A stretch of DNA of 64,000 bases. Source: Candidatus Accumulibacter regalis (GTDB taxonomy: Bacteria; Pseudomonadota; Gammaproteobacteria; Burkholderiales; Rhodocyclaceae). Positions 8,678 through 17,816 of the stretch are shown one piece after another. The position numbers and the translations under genes were made by a program. The notes beneath the pieces were generated by a model. That model had not been told where the DNA came from. It saw only the letters and a list, made by a program, of their open reading frames with translations, and ran no database searches. The stretch is taken from positions 62,001 through 126,000 of the forward strand of contig JEMY01000004.1 of the NCBI GenBank assembly GCA_000585075.1. The letters are read 5' to 3'. Numbering within the stretch: the first letter of the stretch is position 1; each line of letters starts with the position of its first letter.

Positions 8678-9209
8678 CAGAATTCTCCTGCGCAAGGAGA
8701 TCCTTGCCTGTGAATAGGTAGTAGATGGCGACCAGCATATCCCGACCCAACTGGGCGATGAACAGTCCACACGCGATTATCGACATGATCCAGAAATGGT
8801 ACATTGGCGGCGCCCACTCGCTCTCCCGCCGATAATCGAACTCAATCGCCTCCAGCAACTTCCCGATACTCATATCCAAAACGATCCACAGAAAAAATAT
8901 CCCAAGCGCGTAAGAAATCAAATCGAAAACGCGCCGGGTTTTTTGGCTGACGTTAAAATATAAAATGTCCACATTGATATGCGCTTTTTTCTGCTGCGCA
9001 TAGGCACCGCCGAGCGCGGCAACATAGCCAAACATGAACAGTGACAAATCAAAAGCCCAGATGGTAGGGCTGTTGAGAACGTAGCGCGAGAAAACTTCAT
9101 ACGCGACCACAAATGCCAGCATCGGCATCAGGTAAGAGGCTGCCTTGCCCATGAGCATGACAACAAGATCTATGCCGCGGCATATCCATTTCAAAGCAGT
9201 TATAGTCAT
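8667..9209 (-). CDS. dctQ: TRAP transporter small permease DctQ
   Basis: Four-helix partner of DctM, 180 residues. Features include the conserved E-V-F-S-R-Y-V-L-N-S-P region after the first helix and helices near residues 12-35, 50-70, 88-110 and 135-155. The coding sequence contains AT-rich patches (for example around 8880-8970) unlike the surrounding genome. Its ribosome site is weak. The 470 bp gap to dctP upstream is unusual for a TRAP operon. Confidence 0.88.
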   Translation of the reverse strand: MTITALKWICRGIDLVVMLMGKAASYLMPMLAFVVAYEVFSRYVLNSPTIWAFDLSLFMFGYVAALGGAYAQQKKAHINVDILYFNVSQKTRRVFDLISYALGIFFLWIVLDMSIGKLLEAIEFDYRRESEWAPPMYHFWIMSIIACGLFIAQLGRDMLVAIYYLFTGKDLLAQENSDGN

Positions 9210-9683
9210 TCAGACACCTGCAATGCCAGATGTTATAAGTCGAAAGGAGGGTACGAGCAGCATCGAGAGATCGGCGAAGCTGCCGTCTGTCGCCAACGCT
9301 GTTCAGAGACCCCATTGATATTTCATGACGAAGATCATTAAGGAGACAAACCTCAGTGAATCCAAAGAAGCCACGACCCTCGGAAAACACCCGCCACGCT
9401 GGTAACTCCTGAGGCCCGCGCGACTTAACGCTGCTTGGCTGGCCACCCGCTGCCCGGACTGCTGTTATTCCCGAACCTGCCGGAAAAGACGTTCCTGTTC
9501 ACCCGTTTTCCAACACCGCTTGCAAGCTCTTGGTAAAGTTGTGGCGCTCTTTCCCCACCGTCTCCTCACTGATCTTCGGACACCGCTAGGAAGAGCGCCA
9601 CGTGCCTGCTGCTCGGATTATTCGCAACTCACCCTTCACCTGCTACTGGCCAATGACGGCTGCGCTTAAGCCCGAGATCTCGG
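9210..9683. other. Unexplained 474 bp gap inside the TRAP operon
   Basis: No supported gene. It contains a perfect 11-bp inverted repeat, GTGGCGCTCTT at 9541-9551 and AAGAGCGCCAC at 9591-9601. A perfect 12-bp palindrome CCGAGATCTCGG (9672-9683) directly abuts the dctP stop codon. Short open stretches near 9460-9530 hint at a decayed coding fragment, but no family could be recognised. It may be a scar of a mobile element. Confidence 0.4.
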
Positions 9684-10694
9684 TCACTTCTTGTTTTGCA
9701 TGATATCAATCAGTTGCTTGCTGTATTTGTCCTGTGCCGCATATTCAGCCAACAGACTGGCGCCGGCGGCCGCCCAGGCCTTGCGATCTGCCTCGGACGG
9801 TTTCGGGCTCCACAACAGACCTTTGGCCTCCATTTCGGCAACCGCTTCTGATTCCCACTTCTTGGACATCGCCAGCTGCTCCTCAGCGTGTATGACCGTG
9901 GCCTTGCGCACGACCTCCTGTAGATCTGCCGGCAGTTTTTTCCAGGCAGCGCGGTTTACAATGATCGGCAGCACCTGTGCGCCTGCCAGCGGCAAACGGT
10001 ACATGTACTTGGCCACTTCCACATGGTTGCCGTCACGGTGGTCAATCATGTTGCTGCCGATGGAGCCGTCGATGACGCCGGTTGCCATGCTCGTGTAGAT
10101 CTCGTTCCACGCCAGCGATACCGGGGACGCGCCCAAATTGCGCAGGAACTTTCCATAGGCACCCGGTGCTCGGATTTTGAGACCTTTGAAATCGGCGATG
10201 GAATTGATCGGGTTCTTGGTGATTACATAGACTGGCGGCTGAATGTACGGCTCCAGCCACACCAAGCCCTGCGAGCCGTAGGCTTTTTCCAGCACTTTGT
10301 CCCAGCCCTTCTCATGAAACAGCTTGTACAGTTCGGCCGTATCATCGGTTCCGCCCGGCAGCCCGATCTCCACGATGCCGGCGGGCAGTTCACCCGCATG
10401 CATTGACTGAAAAGGTGCCCCCATGGTGATCAGGCCTGATTTTACCGCGCTCAAGAGGCCCGTCGTACCGACGCCTTCACCCGAATAGAGCACCTGTACC
10501 TTGATACGACCGCCGGACATTGTTTCGATATTGCTGCCCAGCTTTTCATAGAGCGTGCCGAACGCCGTGCCGCGCCCGTAGAGGTTAGCGAAGCGCCAGT
10601 TATACTCAGCCGCGGAAACGCCGGCCGCCAGAACGCCGGAGACCAACGTGGCTGTCAGTGCCAAACTCGCAATTATCTTTCGAAATTTCATCAT
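9684..10694 (-). CDS. dctP: TRAP transporter periplasmic solute-binding protein DctP
   Basis: 336 residues from ATG 10694; a second ATG follows at once, and a GGAG ribosome site lies 9 bases upstream of the first. Sec signal peptide with basic start K-F-R-K, hydrophobic core and cleavage near V-S-A-A-E. The mature part has the DctP pattern, including G-L-K-I-R-A-P-G-A (the arginine that in this family binds the substrate carboxylate) and the terminal W-E-S-E-A-V region. It binds a probably carboxylated solute and delivers it to DctQM. The upstream region is AT-rich and carries a 14-bp palindrome. Confidence 0.92.
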   Translation of the reverse strand: MMKFRKIIASLALTATLVSGVLAAGVSAAEYNWRFANLYGRGTAFGTLYEKLGSNIETMSGGRIKVQVLYSGEGVGTTGLLSAVKSGLITMGAPFQSMHAGELPAGIVEIGLPGGTDDTAELYKLFHEKGWDKVLEKAYGSQGLVWLEPYIQPPVYVITKNPINSIADFKGLKIRAPGAYGKFLRNLGASPVSLAWNEIYTSMATGVIDGSIGSNMIDHRDGNHVEVAKYMYRLPLAGAQVLPIIVNRAAWKKLPADLQEVVRKATVIHAEEQLAMSKKWESEAVAEMEAKGLLWSPKPSEADRKAWAAAGASLLAEYAAQDKYSKQLIDIMQNKK

Positions 10695-10797
10695 ATCATC
10701 TTGCTCCGTGTTGTTAGATCGGTTGTCGGCAGGATACAAACCTCCCGCTCAGCCACCCATTCATCTTTGCATGAATAGGCAGCCATGGTAAATAGCA

Positions 10798-10811
10798 TTA
10801 AATCGATTTAA
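10798..10811. promoter_or_regulatory. 14-bp perfect palindrome upstream of dctP
   Basis: TTAAATCGATTTAA, about 105 bp upstream of the dctP start, in a short AT-rich island (10780-10880) within a GC-rich genome. Placement suits an operator for the TRAP genes. It could also be a chance feature of AT-rich sequence. Confidence 0.35.
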
Positions 10812-10886
10812 CTGTTGATTTACTACTAGGAATTACCCTCTTCATGAAATTATTGAACGAACACCTATTCGGATACTGATACGTTA

Positions 10887-11183
10887 CTACCCAATTGACC
10901 GAGGATTGATAGAGGGGATGCCGGCGCGACTGAAGCGAAAAATCGGAAGCCCAAGGGGCTTTGCGATCAGGCCGCTGCGGCCGCCTTCGGCGCCAAAGAT
11001 GATGCCGATTATTGCCATCGTCGTGATCACTGTCGGATCCATGTCCGTGCCGCCCGTCCCGGCGTCGCTGTCCGCAGCAGGCAGTCGGCGCTCATGCCCG
11101 GGATGGCGCCGCGGCGGCCATCGCTGGAGATGTCTGTGGCGGCGCAGAGCCACTCGCCGACCGGGGGAAGGAATCCTGGCCAT
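10887..11183 (-). CDS. Short hypothetical protein behind a sigma-54-like promoter, possibly a gene remnant
   Basis: 98 residues from ATG 11183. I do not recognise it. The start is well supported: ribosome site GAGGAG seven bases upstream, and a sigma-54-type element placing the transcript start about 20 bases before the ATG. The protein is Arg-rich in its first half and has a hydrophobic stretch (V-I-T-T-M-A-I-I-G-I-I-F-G) near residues 52-64. The other two frames are also open just after the start, so a frameshift in a formerly longer gene is possible. It points toward dctP, 192 bp away. Confidence 0.3.
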   Translation of the reverse strand: MARIPSPGRRVALRRHRHLQRWPPRRHPGHERRLPAADSDAGTGGTDMDPTVITTMAIIGIIFGAEGGRSGLIAKPLGLPIFRFSRAGIPSINPRSIG

Positions 11184-11212
11184 ATTCTTCTCCTCGTAGA
11201 AAGGTGTGAGAA

Positions 11213-11228
11213 AGCAAGTAGTGTGCCC
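11213..11228 (-). promoter_or_regulatory. Candidate sigma-54 promoter
   Basis: Reads GGGCACACTACTTGCT on the minus strand, against the consensus TGGCACG-N4-TTGCW: GG and GC have the correct 12-base phasing. The expected start near 11203 is just upstream of a GAGGAG ribosome site and ATG 11183. Confidence 0.5.
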
Positions 11229-11934
11229 GGCTCGACAGGGGTCCGTGCCCATTTCCGCTTGTTGTCGGAAAGCCCTCACTTCCCGGTTTGGCGAGGCTTT
11301 GCGCGCAGCGCCCTGACGCCACCCTTTTGGGTTTTGACGCTGCTATGCGGCACCTCCGCCCTGTTTGAGTGCAGGGGGCGCAGTGCCGGGCACCGGCAGA
11401 GGGCGGCCGTTCCCGTCGATTCGGCGCCGCTGCCGAGGCGACAGTGCCGCGCAGGACCCCGTGTTCGCCGATGAAGGCGACGATCACCTGGCCACGGTCG
11501 CAGTTTTCTTCGAGCCACGAAACGAGACATGGGGCATCTCGCCGGCGGCTCTGGCACTGCGAACGGCTTGGCTCATAACCCTCCGGTTTCTGCGCTGCGG
11601 GTCGTGGATAACGGGTCGTTCCCCCTCTTAGGTTCCGCGCTGCCGGCGGGGGCGACCCGGGCAGGCGTGTCAGAACCGATCCTAGGGTATTGATTGGCTG
11701 GAAAAACAACCAATCCGGACTTAGAGTGTAGAGCCATTTCAGCAACAACACGCTGGCAAGGCTCCCCGGCCACCTGAAATCTGCTCGCCAACACTCAGTC
11801 GGTGAGGGCGCGGGAGCCCAGCAAGTTGACCTGGATCAGCCCGACGGCGGCTCGATGCCTTAGCATTTCCGCTTTGGCCGAAGCCTTTGTCAGCACCGGC
11901 TGACGGGTACTCCGACATCCATTGAAGGCCCCCC
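11229..11934. other. Intergenic region upstream of class I phaC
   Basis: About 700 bp with only overlapping low-complexity reading frames and no protein family I can recognise. An imperfect inverted repeat (GATTGGCTG at 11692-11700 and CAACCAATC at 11707-11715) lies in a locally AT-rich patch about 220 bp before phaC and may be part of its control region. Confidence 0.4.
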
Positions 11935-14064
11935 ATGAGCGAGAATCCCGAGAAGACCATAGCCGCCACCGGCGGAGCAGAAACCGCGGCGGCGAGCGAA
12001 TCGCCGAGCGTGCCCACGACCGCAGCGAGCACCGCGGCAACGACCAAGCCCGCTGCCAAACGGCGTACCAGAGCAGCCACGAAGAGGAGCGAGAAACCGG
12101 CGCAGTCGCCCGCTGCGGCGCCGCTGGCGAGCGCGCCAGCAGAGACACGCGCGGCGACCGGAAAAGCACCCGCCAAACCCCGTCCAACTTCGCCCCAGGC
12201 ACCGACCGCAAGGGCCACAAGAGTCGGCCCGGCGGCACCCGTTGCCGCCAACACCAGGACACGGACGACGGACGACGCGACCACCGCACCGCCAGCGCAG
12301 GCAGGCTTCTCGCGCCGCCTCGGCGACCGCCACACGCTCGATTCGAGCGCGCTGGAAGAGATCGATCGCATGACCAACGTCGCGCTCGGCCAACTGAGTG
12401 GGGGTGTTTCACCCGCATCGCTGGCCATGGCCTACCTCGACTGGATGGTGCACCTTGCCTCGTCACCCGGGAAACAGTTTCAACTGGCTGCCAAGGCGAC
12501 GCGCAAAGCGATGCGCCTGGGCAGCTACGCCCTGACGTCGGCAATCACCGGCAACGCCGAGCCGTGCATCGAACCGCTCCGCGGCGACCACCGTTTCGAC
12601 CATCCCGGCTGGCAGCGCTTTCCCTACAACGTCATCTACCAGGGCTTCCTGCTCAATCAGCAGTGGTGGCACAACGCGACCACCGACGTGCGCGGCATCT
12701 CGAAGCACAGCCAGGCGGCGGTTTCATTCACCGCCCGCCAGATCCTCGACATGACGGCGCCGTGCAACATTCCCTTCCTCAACCCCGAGATCGCCGAAGC
12801 GACGATCAACGAGCGCGGCGCCAATCTGGCGCGCGGCGCGAGCAACTACCGCGAGGACTTCAAGCGCTCACTGCGCAACGAACCGCCCGCCGGCGTCGAA
12901 GCCTTCCGCGTCGGCGAAAACCTGGCCATCACCCCCGGCAAGGTCGTCTACCGCAACCACCTGATCGAGCTGATTCAATATTCGCCGAGCACCGACAGCG
13001 TCCAGCGCGAACCCGTCCTGATGCAATCGGCGTGGATGATGAAGTACTACATCCTCGACCTCTCGCCGCACAACTCGCTGGTCAAATACCTGGTCGACAG
13101 CGGGCATACCGTGTACATGATCTCCTGGCTCAACCCGGGTCCCGAGCACCGCAACCTGGGCATGGAGGACTACCGCCGGCACGGCACGCTGGCCGCCATC
13201 GACGTCGTCACCGAGTTGCAACCGGGGCGCAAGATCCACGCCGCCGGTTATTGCCTGGGCGGCATCCTGCTGACCATCACCGCCGCCGCCATGGCCCGCG
13301 ACGGCGACGAGCGCCTGGCCAGCGTCACCCTGTTCACCACCATGACCGACTTTACCGAAGTCGGCGAGATCAACGTCTTCATGGATGCCAGCGAAGTGAC
13401 GCTGCTCGAAGACATGATGTGGCAGAAAGGCTACCTTGATCACAAGCAGGTCTCCGGGGGATTCCAGGTCCTCAAGTCGGCCGACCTGATCTGGTCGAAA
13501 ATGGTTCGCGAGTACTACCTCGGACACCGCGAACCGATGTTCGACCTGATGGCGTGGAACGCCGACGGCACGCGCATGCCGTATCGCCAGCACTCCGAGC
13601 TGCTGCGCCGGCTGTACGTAAACAACGAGCTTTTCGAGGGCAAGTACATGGTCGAAGGCCGTGCCATCTCGATCAGCGACATCCACTGCCCGATCTTTGC
13701 CGTTGCCGCGGCTGGTGACCACGTCGCCCCCTGGCACTCGGTGTACAAGCTGCACCTGCAAAGCGACGCCACCGAGCTGACCTTCGTGCTGACCAGCGGC
13801 GGCCACAACGTCGGCATCGTCAACGAACCGGGCCACGCGCACCGCTCCTTCCAGCTCAGCGTCTGCCACGAAGGCGACCGCTGCATCGACCCGGATACCT
13901 GGAAGCAGCGCACGCCAACCACCGAGGGTTCGTGGTGGCCAGTGTGGCAGCAGTGGCTGACGCGGCACTCGTCGGGCAGCGAAGCGCCGCCGGGCATGGG
14001 CGCCCCGGACAAGGGCTACGAGCCGCTCTGCGACAGCCCGGGAACCTACGTCCTGCAGCAGTAG
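11935..14064 (+). CDS. phaC: Class I-type PHA synthase with long basic N-terminal extension
   Basis: 709 residues. The catalytic domain (about 140-690) has the PhaC N-terminal signature (Y-N-V-I-Y-Q-G-F-L-L-N-Q-Q-W-W, N-P-E-I) and the box G-Y-C-L-G-G with Cys440. Asp595 (G-D-H-V-A-P-W) and His624 (S-G-G-H-N-V-G-I) complete the triad. Residues 1-130 are low-complexity Ala/Thr/Pro/Lys/Arg (T-T-K-P-A-A-K-R-R-T-R-A-A-T-K-R), not part of the usual synthase fold and similar in style to the DNA-binding tail of the phasin PhaF. It acts on granules with R-3-hydroxyacyl-CoA. The next gene converges on it with a 47 bp gap. Confidence 0.94.
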   Translation: MSENPEKTIAATGGAETAAASESPSVPTTAASTAATTKPAAKRRTRAATKRSEKPAQSPAAAPLASAPAETRAATGKAPAKPRPTSPQAPTARATRVGPAAPVAANTRTRTTDDATTAPPAQAGFSRRLGDRHTLDSSALEEIDRMTNVALGQLSGGVSPASLAMAYLDWMVHLASSPGKQFQLAAKATRKAMRLGSYALTSAITGNAEPCIEPLRGDHRFDHPGWQRFPYNVIYQGFLLNQQWWHNATTDVRGISKHSQAAVSFTARQILDMTAPCNIPFLNPEIAEATINERGANLARGASNYREDFKRSLRNEPPAGVEAFRVGENLAITPGKVVYRNHLIELIQYSPSTDSVQREPVLMQSAWMMKYYILDLSPHNSLVKYLVDSGHTVYMISWLNPGPEHRNLGMEDYRRHGTLAAIDVVTELQPGRKIHAAGYCLGGILLTITAAAMARDGDERLASVTLFTTMTDFTEVGEINVFMDASEVTLLEDMMWQKGYLDHKQVSGGFQVLKSADLIWSKMVREYYLGHREPMFDLMAWNADGTRMPYRQHSELLRRLYVNNELFEGKYMVEGRAISISDIHCPIFAVAAAGDHVAPWHSVYKLHLQSDATELTFVLTSGGHNVGIVNEPGHAHRSFQLSVCHEGDRCIDPDTWKQRTPTTEGSWWPVWQQWLTRHSSGSEAPPGMGAPDKGYEPLCDSPGTYVLQQ

Positions 14065-14071
14065 GCGACAA

Positions 14072-14089
14072 CGCCGCGGGTCAGCGCGG
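14072..14089. terminator. Weak bidirectional hairpin between phaC and acyl-CoA ligase
   Basis: Six-bp stem GCCGCG / CGCGGC with a 6-base loop, followed on the plus strand by TTTA. It lies between convergent stop codons. Confidence 0.35.
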
Positions 14090-14111
14090 CTTTACCGGCG
14101 AGCGCCGCCAG

Positions 14112-15647
14112 TCAACGATCGCCCGCCGCCACCTGATAGGCGTCGCGCATTTCCCGCTTCAGCGTCTTGCCGGCCGCGTTGCGCGGGAAGTCGTCCATGA
14201 TCTGCAGGGCGTGCAGGCGCTGGTAGCGGGCGCCGACGCGTTCGTTGATCCAGTCGCGCAGTTCGCCGGCGGTGATCGACGCGCCGGCATTGAGGACGAC
14301 GGCGGCCACCGGTGTCTCGCCCCACTTTTCGTGCGCCACACCGAAGACGGCGACCTCCCTGACCGCCGGGTGACGGGCAGCGACTTCTTCGACGTCCTTC
14401 GGGTAGACCTTGACGCCGCCGCTGTCGATCATGTCCTTCTTGCGATCGACCAGATAGAGGTAGCCCTCGCCGTCGGTATAGCCGAGGTCACCGGTGAACA
14501 GCCAGCCGTCGCGAATCGCCTGCACAGTGAGGTCGGGGCGACCGTAGTAGCCGCCCATCAGCGAGGGTCCGCGACCGACGATCTCGCCGACTTCTCCGGC
14601 TGGCGCGTCACTGCCGTCTTCGCGGACGATGCGCATTTCGTAGAAGAAGGGCGGCGCGCCGACCGAACCCGCCTTGCGCAGCGACTGCGTCTTGTCGAGG
14701 ATGGTCCAGAATCCTTCCGTGAGCCCGTACAGTTCGTAGAAGCGGTCGGGGAGCAGGCGATTGAGAAGGTCCTTGTACTCCTGGTACAGCGGCGCACCGA
14801 GCGAGAGAATCATTTCCAGCGAGGCCAGCTTCTCGGGCGAGAAATTCGGCGCATTGAGGATGGCGATGATCTGCGCCGGCACCATCATGGTGTGCGTGAC
14901 GCGCTCGCGGGCGATGATTTCGATCGCCTCTTCGGCGTCGAACTGTCGCTGCAGGAGGTAGCGCGCGCCAAGGTAGAAGCACGGCATCAGAGTCACGAAA
15001 GCGCCGTTGAAGACGATCGCACCGGTGTGCAGGACCACCGACTCCGCGCTCATCCGCCAGGCGGACGCAAACAGCGTGCCGTACATCGCGCGCACGAAAT
15101 GGCTGTGGATGATCCCTTTCGGCAGGCCGGTCGTGCCGCTGGTGTACATGATGTTGAAAATATCGTCGGAGCCCACCCGTACCGGCTCGCTGGCACCGTC
15201 CGCACAGGTCTTGAACAGCGACCCATAGTCGGGGTAATCGCCCGCCGGACCGTCGACCATCAGCACGTGATCGGCGGCAAGCTCAGGCAGTTCGGCGCGC
15301 ACCTGATCGATCATCGGCGCCATCGAGCGCTGCGTGACCAGGCAGTTGGCGCCCGAGTCGCGCAGCAGACTCGTCAGGCCCGAAGGCATCAGCAAGGGAC
15401 TGAGCGGCACCAGTACGGCGCCGATCGACGGCACCGCCCAGTAAACCTCGAGCAGTTCCCGGCAGTTCGCGAGGACCGTCGCCACGCGATCGCCCTTGCG
15501 CACGCCGAGCCAGGTCAGAACGCGGGCGCATTGGCTGACGCGTGCCTCGAATTCGCGCCAGGTGAGCCGATCCTGCTCGAAAACGACAGCGACCTGATCC
15601 GGTCGAAACTGCGCATGGTGTTTGATGAGCGTCGCTAGTTGCAGCAT
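14112..15647 (-). CDS. AMP-dependent acyl-CoA synthetase/ligase
   Basis: 511 residues from ATG 15647, preceded by AAAGGGAGGAAAT. ANL-superfamily motifs in order: Y-T-S-G-T-T-G-L-P-K-G (P-loop, about residue 165), Y-G-L-T-E-G (about 300), G-W-L-F-T-G-D-L-G-Y (about 385), D-R-K-K-D-M-I and the catalytic lysine in P-R-N-A-A-G-K-T-L-K-R. It activates a carboxylic acid to acyl-CoA through an acyl-AMP. The substrate cannot be read from the sequence. Its place between two PHA synthase-type genes suggests activation of fatty or hydroxy acids for, or released from, PHA. Confidence 0.93.
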   Translation of the reverse strand: MLQLATLIKHHAQFRPDQVAVVFEQDRLTWREFEARVSQCARVLTWLGVRKGDRVATVLANCRELLEVYWAVPSIGAVLVPLSPLLMPSGLTSLLRDSGANCLVTQRSMAPMIDQVRAELPELAADHVLMVDGPAGDYPDYGSLFKTCADGASEPVRVGSDDIFNIMYTSGTTGLPKGIIHSHFVRAMYGTLFASAWRMSAESVVLHTGAIVFNGAFVTLMPCFYLGARYLLQRQFDAEEAIEIIARERVTHTMMVPAQIIAILNAPNFSPEKLASLEMILSLGAPLYQEYKDLLNRLLPDRFYELYGLTEGFWTILDKTQSLRKAGSVGAPPFFYEMRIVREDGSDAPAGEVGEIVGRGPSLMGGYYGRPDLTVQAIRDGWLFTGDLGYTDGEGYLYLVDRKKDMIDSGGVKVYPKDVEEVAARHPAVREVAVFGVAHEKWGETPVAAVVLNAGASITAGELRDWINERVGARYQRLHALQIMDDFPRNAAGKTLKREMRDAYQVAAGDR

Positions 15648-16276
15648 ATTTCCTCCCTTTGACGAGACCGGGGGTGCGTGGCCCGGCACGCCAAGCCCAC
15701 CCGTTGAACTGACTTCGCCGCTCGCCCGCGGCGAGCACCATCCGCCTCGTGCGGCGGCAAGACCCGGGCTGCGCCAGCACGTAAGCAGCGTGGCTGCGAG
15801 CACGGCAGCAACCATCCGCATCGCAGCGCAACATACCCATACTATACAACGTCGGAGAGTGCAGCGGCGGAGACGCCTGTGGCGCCACTTCCGCTGCCAA
15901 GTCGCCCTTTGACAAGGCCGCCTCGGCGGCGCTATGGGGGCTGGAACGCTCGTATTTTGGCCTTTCTTGCCATCGATCGAATAATCTTGGCCATAAGCAT
16001 GGGAGGGGTGAACAATTCCAGCCCAGAGGAGTAGAATGAATTGTGCGGTGCGGAATGACGATCGTTTTGGTGGTCTTTCCGCACCATTTCACAGCGGCCA
16101 GGACCGCCGCGAACGGGATACACCGCGCGTCGTTCCGGTTTGGCAAGAAAGAACATCAGCGCGCTTTCGTCTGTCGCGCCGCCCACATCCGGGCTGCCGG
16201 CAAGGCCAGTTACTCGTGGGTCGCCCTCCAGGGGGCCGGCCCGTTTTGATTCACTTTGTTTGTTGGAGGTAAAGAT
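15648..16276. other. Intergenic region between divergent ligase and synthase-like gene
   Basis: 629 bp without a convincing gene. A possible promoter toward the plus strand is TTGACA at 15909-15914, then an 18-bp spacer and TATGGG; the spacer contains a small inverted repeat (GCCGCC/GGCGGC). Short frames such as 16036-16272 lack family features. Confidence 0.45.
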
Positions 16277-17746
16277 ATGTATTCACTGCTACGGGAAATG
16301 CCGGATTTCACCACGAGTTGGTGGAGATACATGCTGGCCATGATGCGCGCTTCGAACCGCGAAGTGGGCGAGTTCAACGACAATATGTTCATTGCCGCGC
16401 ACATCGCCATGACCGCCGCCCGCGACAACCCGATGAGCATGCTGGAGACCTTCGAGATCATGGAGCATAGCGTCGGCCTGGCGCGCAAGGGAGCCGCCGG
16501 CATGCAGGACAAGATGGCCGACTATGCCTTCGACCAGATCGAGGAAGGTACCCGCGCCTACTTGAACACGATCCTCAAGTCCGACGGTGAGAAGCTCGGC
16601 AGTTACATGCGCCGCGAAGCCGAAATCATGGAAGCGGTCTCCAATTTCAACGAACAGATCGAAGCCATCGGCGACGAGTTCGGCTTCCATTTCAACACCA
16701 AGGACTACAAGCTGGTGGCCGAAACGGACGCCTTCGAGCTTTACCAGGTGCTGCCGATCAAGGAAGGCGTCGAGGTCCGCAAGGACCTGAAGCCTGTCGT
16801 TCTCGTCCCGCCGTACATGCTCGGCGTGCATATCCTGGCCTTCCTGCCTTTCGAGAACAAGAGCTACAGCCACTCGTTCGCCAACGAGGGGATTCCGACC
16901 TACGTCCGCGTCGTCAAGGACATCATGACCACCGAGAAGGTGCAGACGATGACCCCGGAGCAGGACTGCGAGCAGACGCGTGAGCTCTGCGCCAAGGTCA
17001 TGGAGCTCAACGACGGCAAGAAAGTGACGTTGAACGGCACCTGCCAGGGTGGCTACATCTGCATGATGAACATCCTCTCGGGCAAGCTGACCGATGTCTG
17101 CGACGCCCTGATCACCAACGTGACGCCGGTTGACGGGACCTACAGCGATGCCATCAGCGGCATGCCCCAGATGCACCATGACTTTGTCACCACCACGCTG
17201 CCGAGTGGCAACAAGGTTGCCAACGGCTACCTGCTCAGCCTCGGCATGCGCTTCGTGGCCATCGACCGCGAAACGCCGCTGGTCAAGGTGCTCGACCAGG
17301 CTTCGCTGCAACGCGCCACCGGCATGAACCCGGGCAAGACCCCCGCCGCGCTCTTCCGCTGGCTGCTCAAGGAACGCGTTCACCTGCCTCTGGCCATCGC
17401 CAACATGAGCTCGCACACCTTCCAGGATGCGATTTCGGAAGATGGCACGCTGCCCGTGAAGCTCTTCGACCAGGCGCTCAACATCAAGCACCTGATCGAC
17501 CTGAATGTGCCGTGGTACCAGAACTACGCGATCAAGGACGACCTGGTCACGCCGGCTTGCGCCACCGCCGGCAACAAGCACCTCGAAGGTTGGGAGGGTC
17601 TTGAATCGGTCGCTTTCTTCGGCGGTCACGTCGCCATCCTGACCAGCCCCTACGGCAAGAAAGCGCCGGTTACCGGCGAGTTCACCGACGCCAATGGCAA
17701 GGCCGCCCGCGGCCCGGTGAAGTTCCAGATGGACATCTCGGCCTGA
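16277..17746 (+). CDS. Divergent PHA synthase-like alpha/beta hydrolase
   Basis: 489 residues from ATG 16277 with ribosome site GGAGGT. It shows a PhaC-like layout: a helical N-terminal half, then the box G-T-C-Q-G-G with Cys256, an Asp pair at about 421-422 (I-K-D-D-L-V-T-P) and His451 (F-G-G-H-V-A-I-L). So all three catalytic positions of PHA synthases are present. Overall sequence differs from the class I and class III enzymes nearby. Polymerising activity, depolymerisation or transacylation are all possible. A strong hairpin terminator follows at 17817. Confidence 0.75.
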   Translation: MYSLLREMPDFTTSWWRYMLAMMRASNREVGEFNDNMFIAAHIAMTAARDNPMSMLETFEIMEHSVGLARKGAAGMQDKMADYAFDQIEEGTRAYLNTILKSDGEKLGSYMRREAEIMEAVSNFNEQIEAIGDEFGFHFNTKDYKLVAETDAFELYQVLPIKEGVEVRKDLKPVVLVPPYMLGVHILAFLPFENKSYSHSFANEGIPTYVRVVKDIMTTEKVQTMTPEQDCEQTRELCAKVMELNDGKKVTLNGTCQGGYICMMNILSGKLTDVCDALITNVTPVDGTYSDAISGMPQMHHDFVTTTLPSGNKVANGYLLSLGMRFVAIDRETPLVKVLDQASLQRATGMNPGKTPAALFRWLLKERVHLPLAIANMSSHTFQDAISEDGTLPVKLFDQALNIKHLIDLNVPWYQNYAIKDDLVTPACATAGNKHLEGWEGLESVAFFGGHVAILTSPYGKKAPVTGEFTDANGKAARGPVKFQMDISA

Positions 17747-17816
17747 ACACAGGACGACTCCCGGGAAACGACGGCAGCGTGCAACTGACGATTGCCTTCT
17801 GACCCTCTGCAAGTCA

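Noticed and set aside
11092-11751. Minus-strand frame of 219 residues
   Set aside because: Low-complexity Arg/Pro/Ser sequence without a ribosome site or family features; it overlaps the better-supported start at 11183 in another frame.
12868-13968. Long minus-strand frame opposite class I phaC
   Set aside because: Shadow frame created by strong third-base GC bias; the plus strand encodes a complete synthase.
15932-16186. 84-residue minus-strand frame in the intergenic region
   Set aside because: No ribosome site and no family features.
16289-17812. 507-residue minus-strand frame
   Set aside because: Antisense to the synthase-like gene, which has a ribosome site and catalytic motifs.
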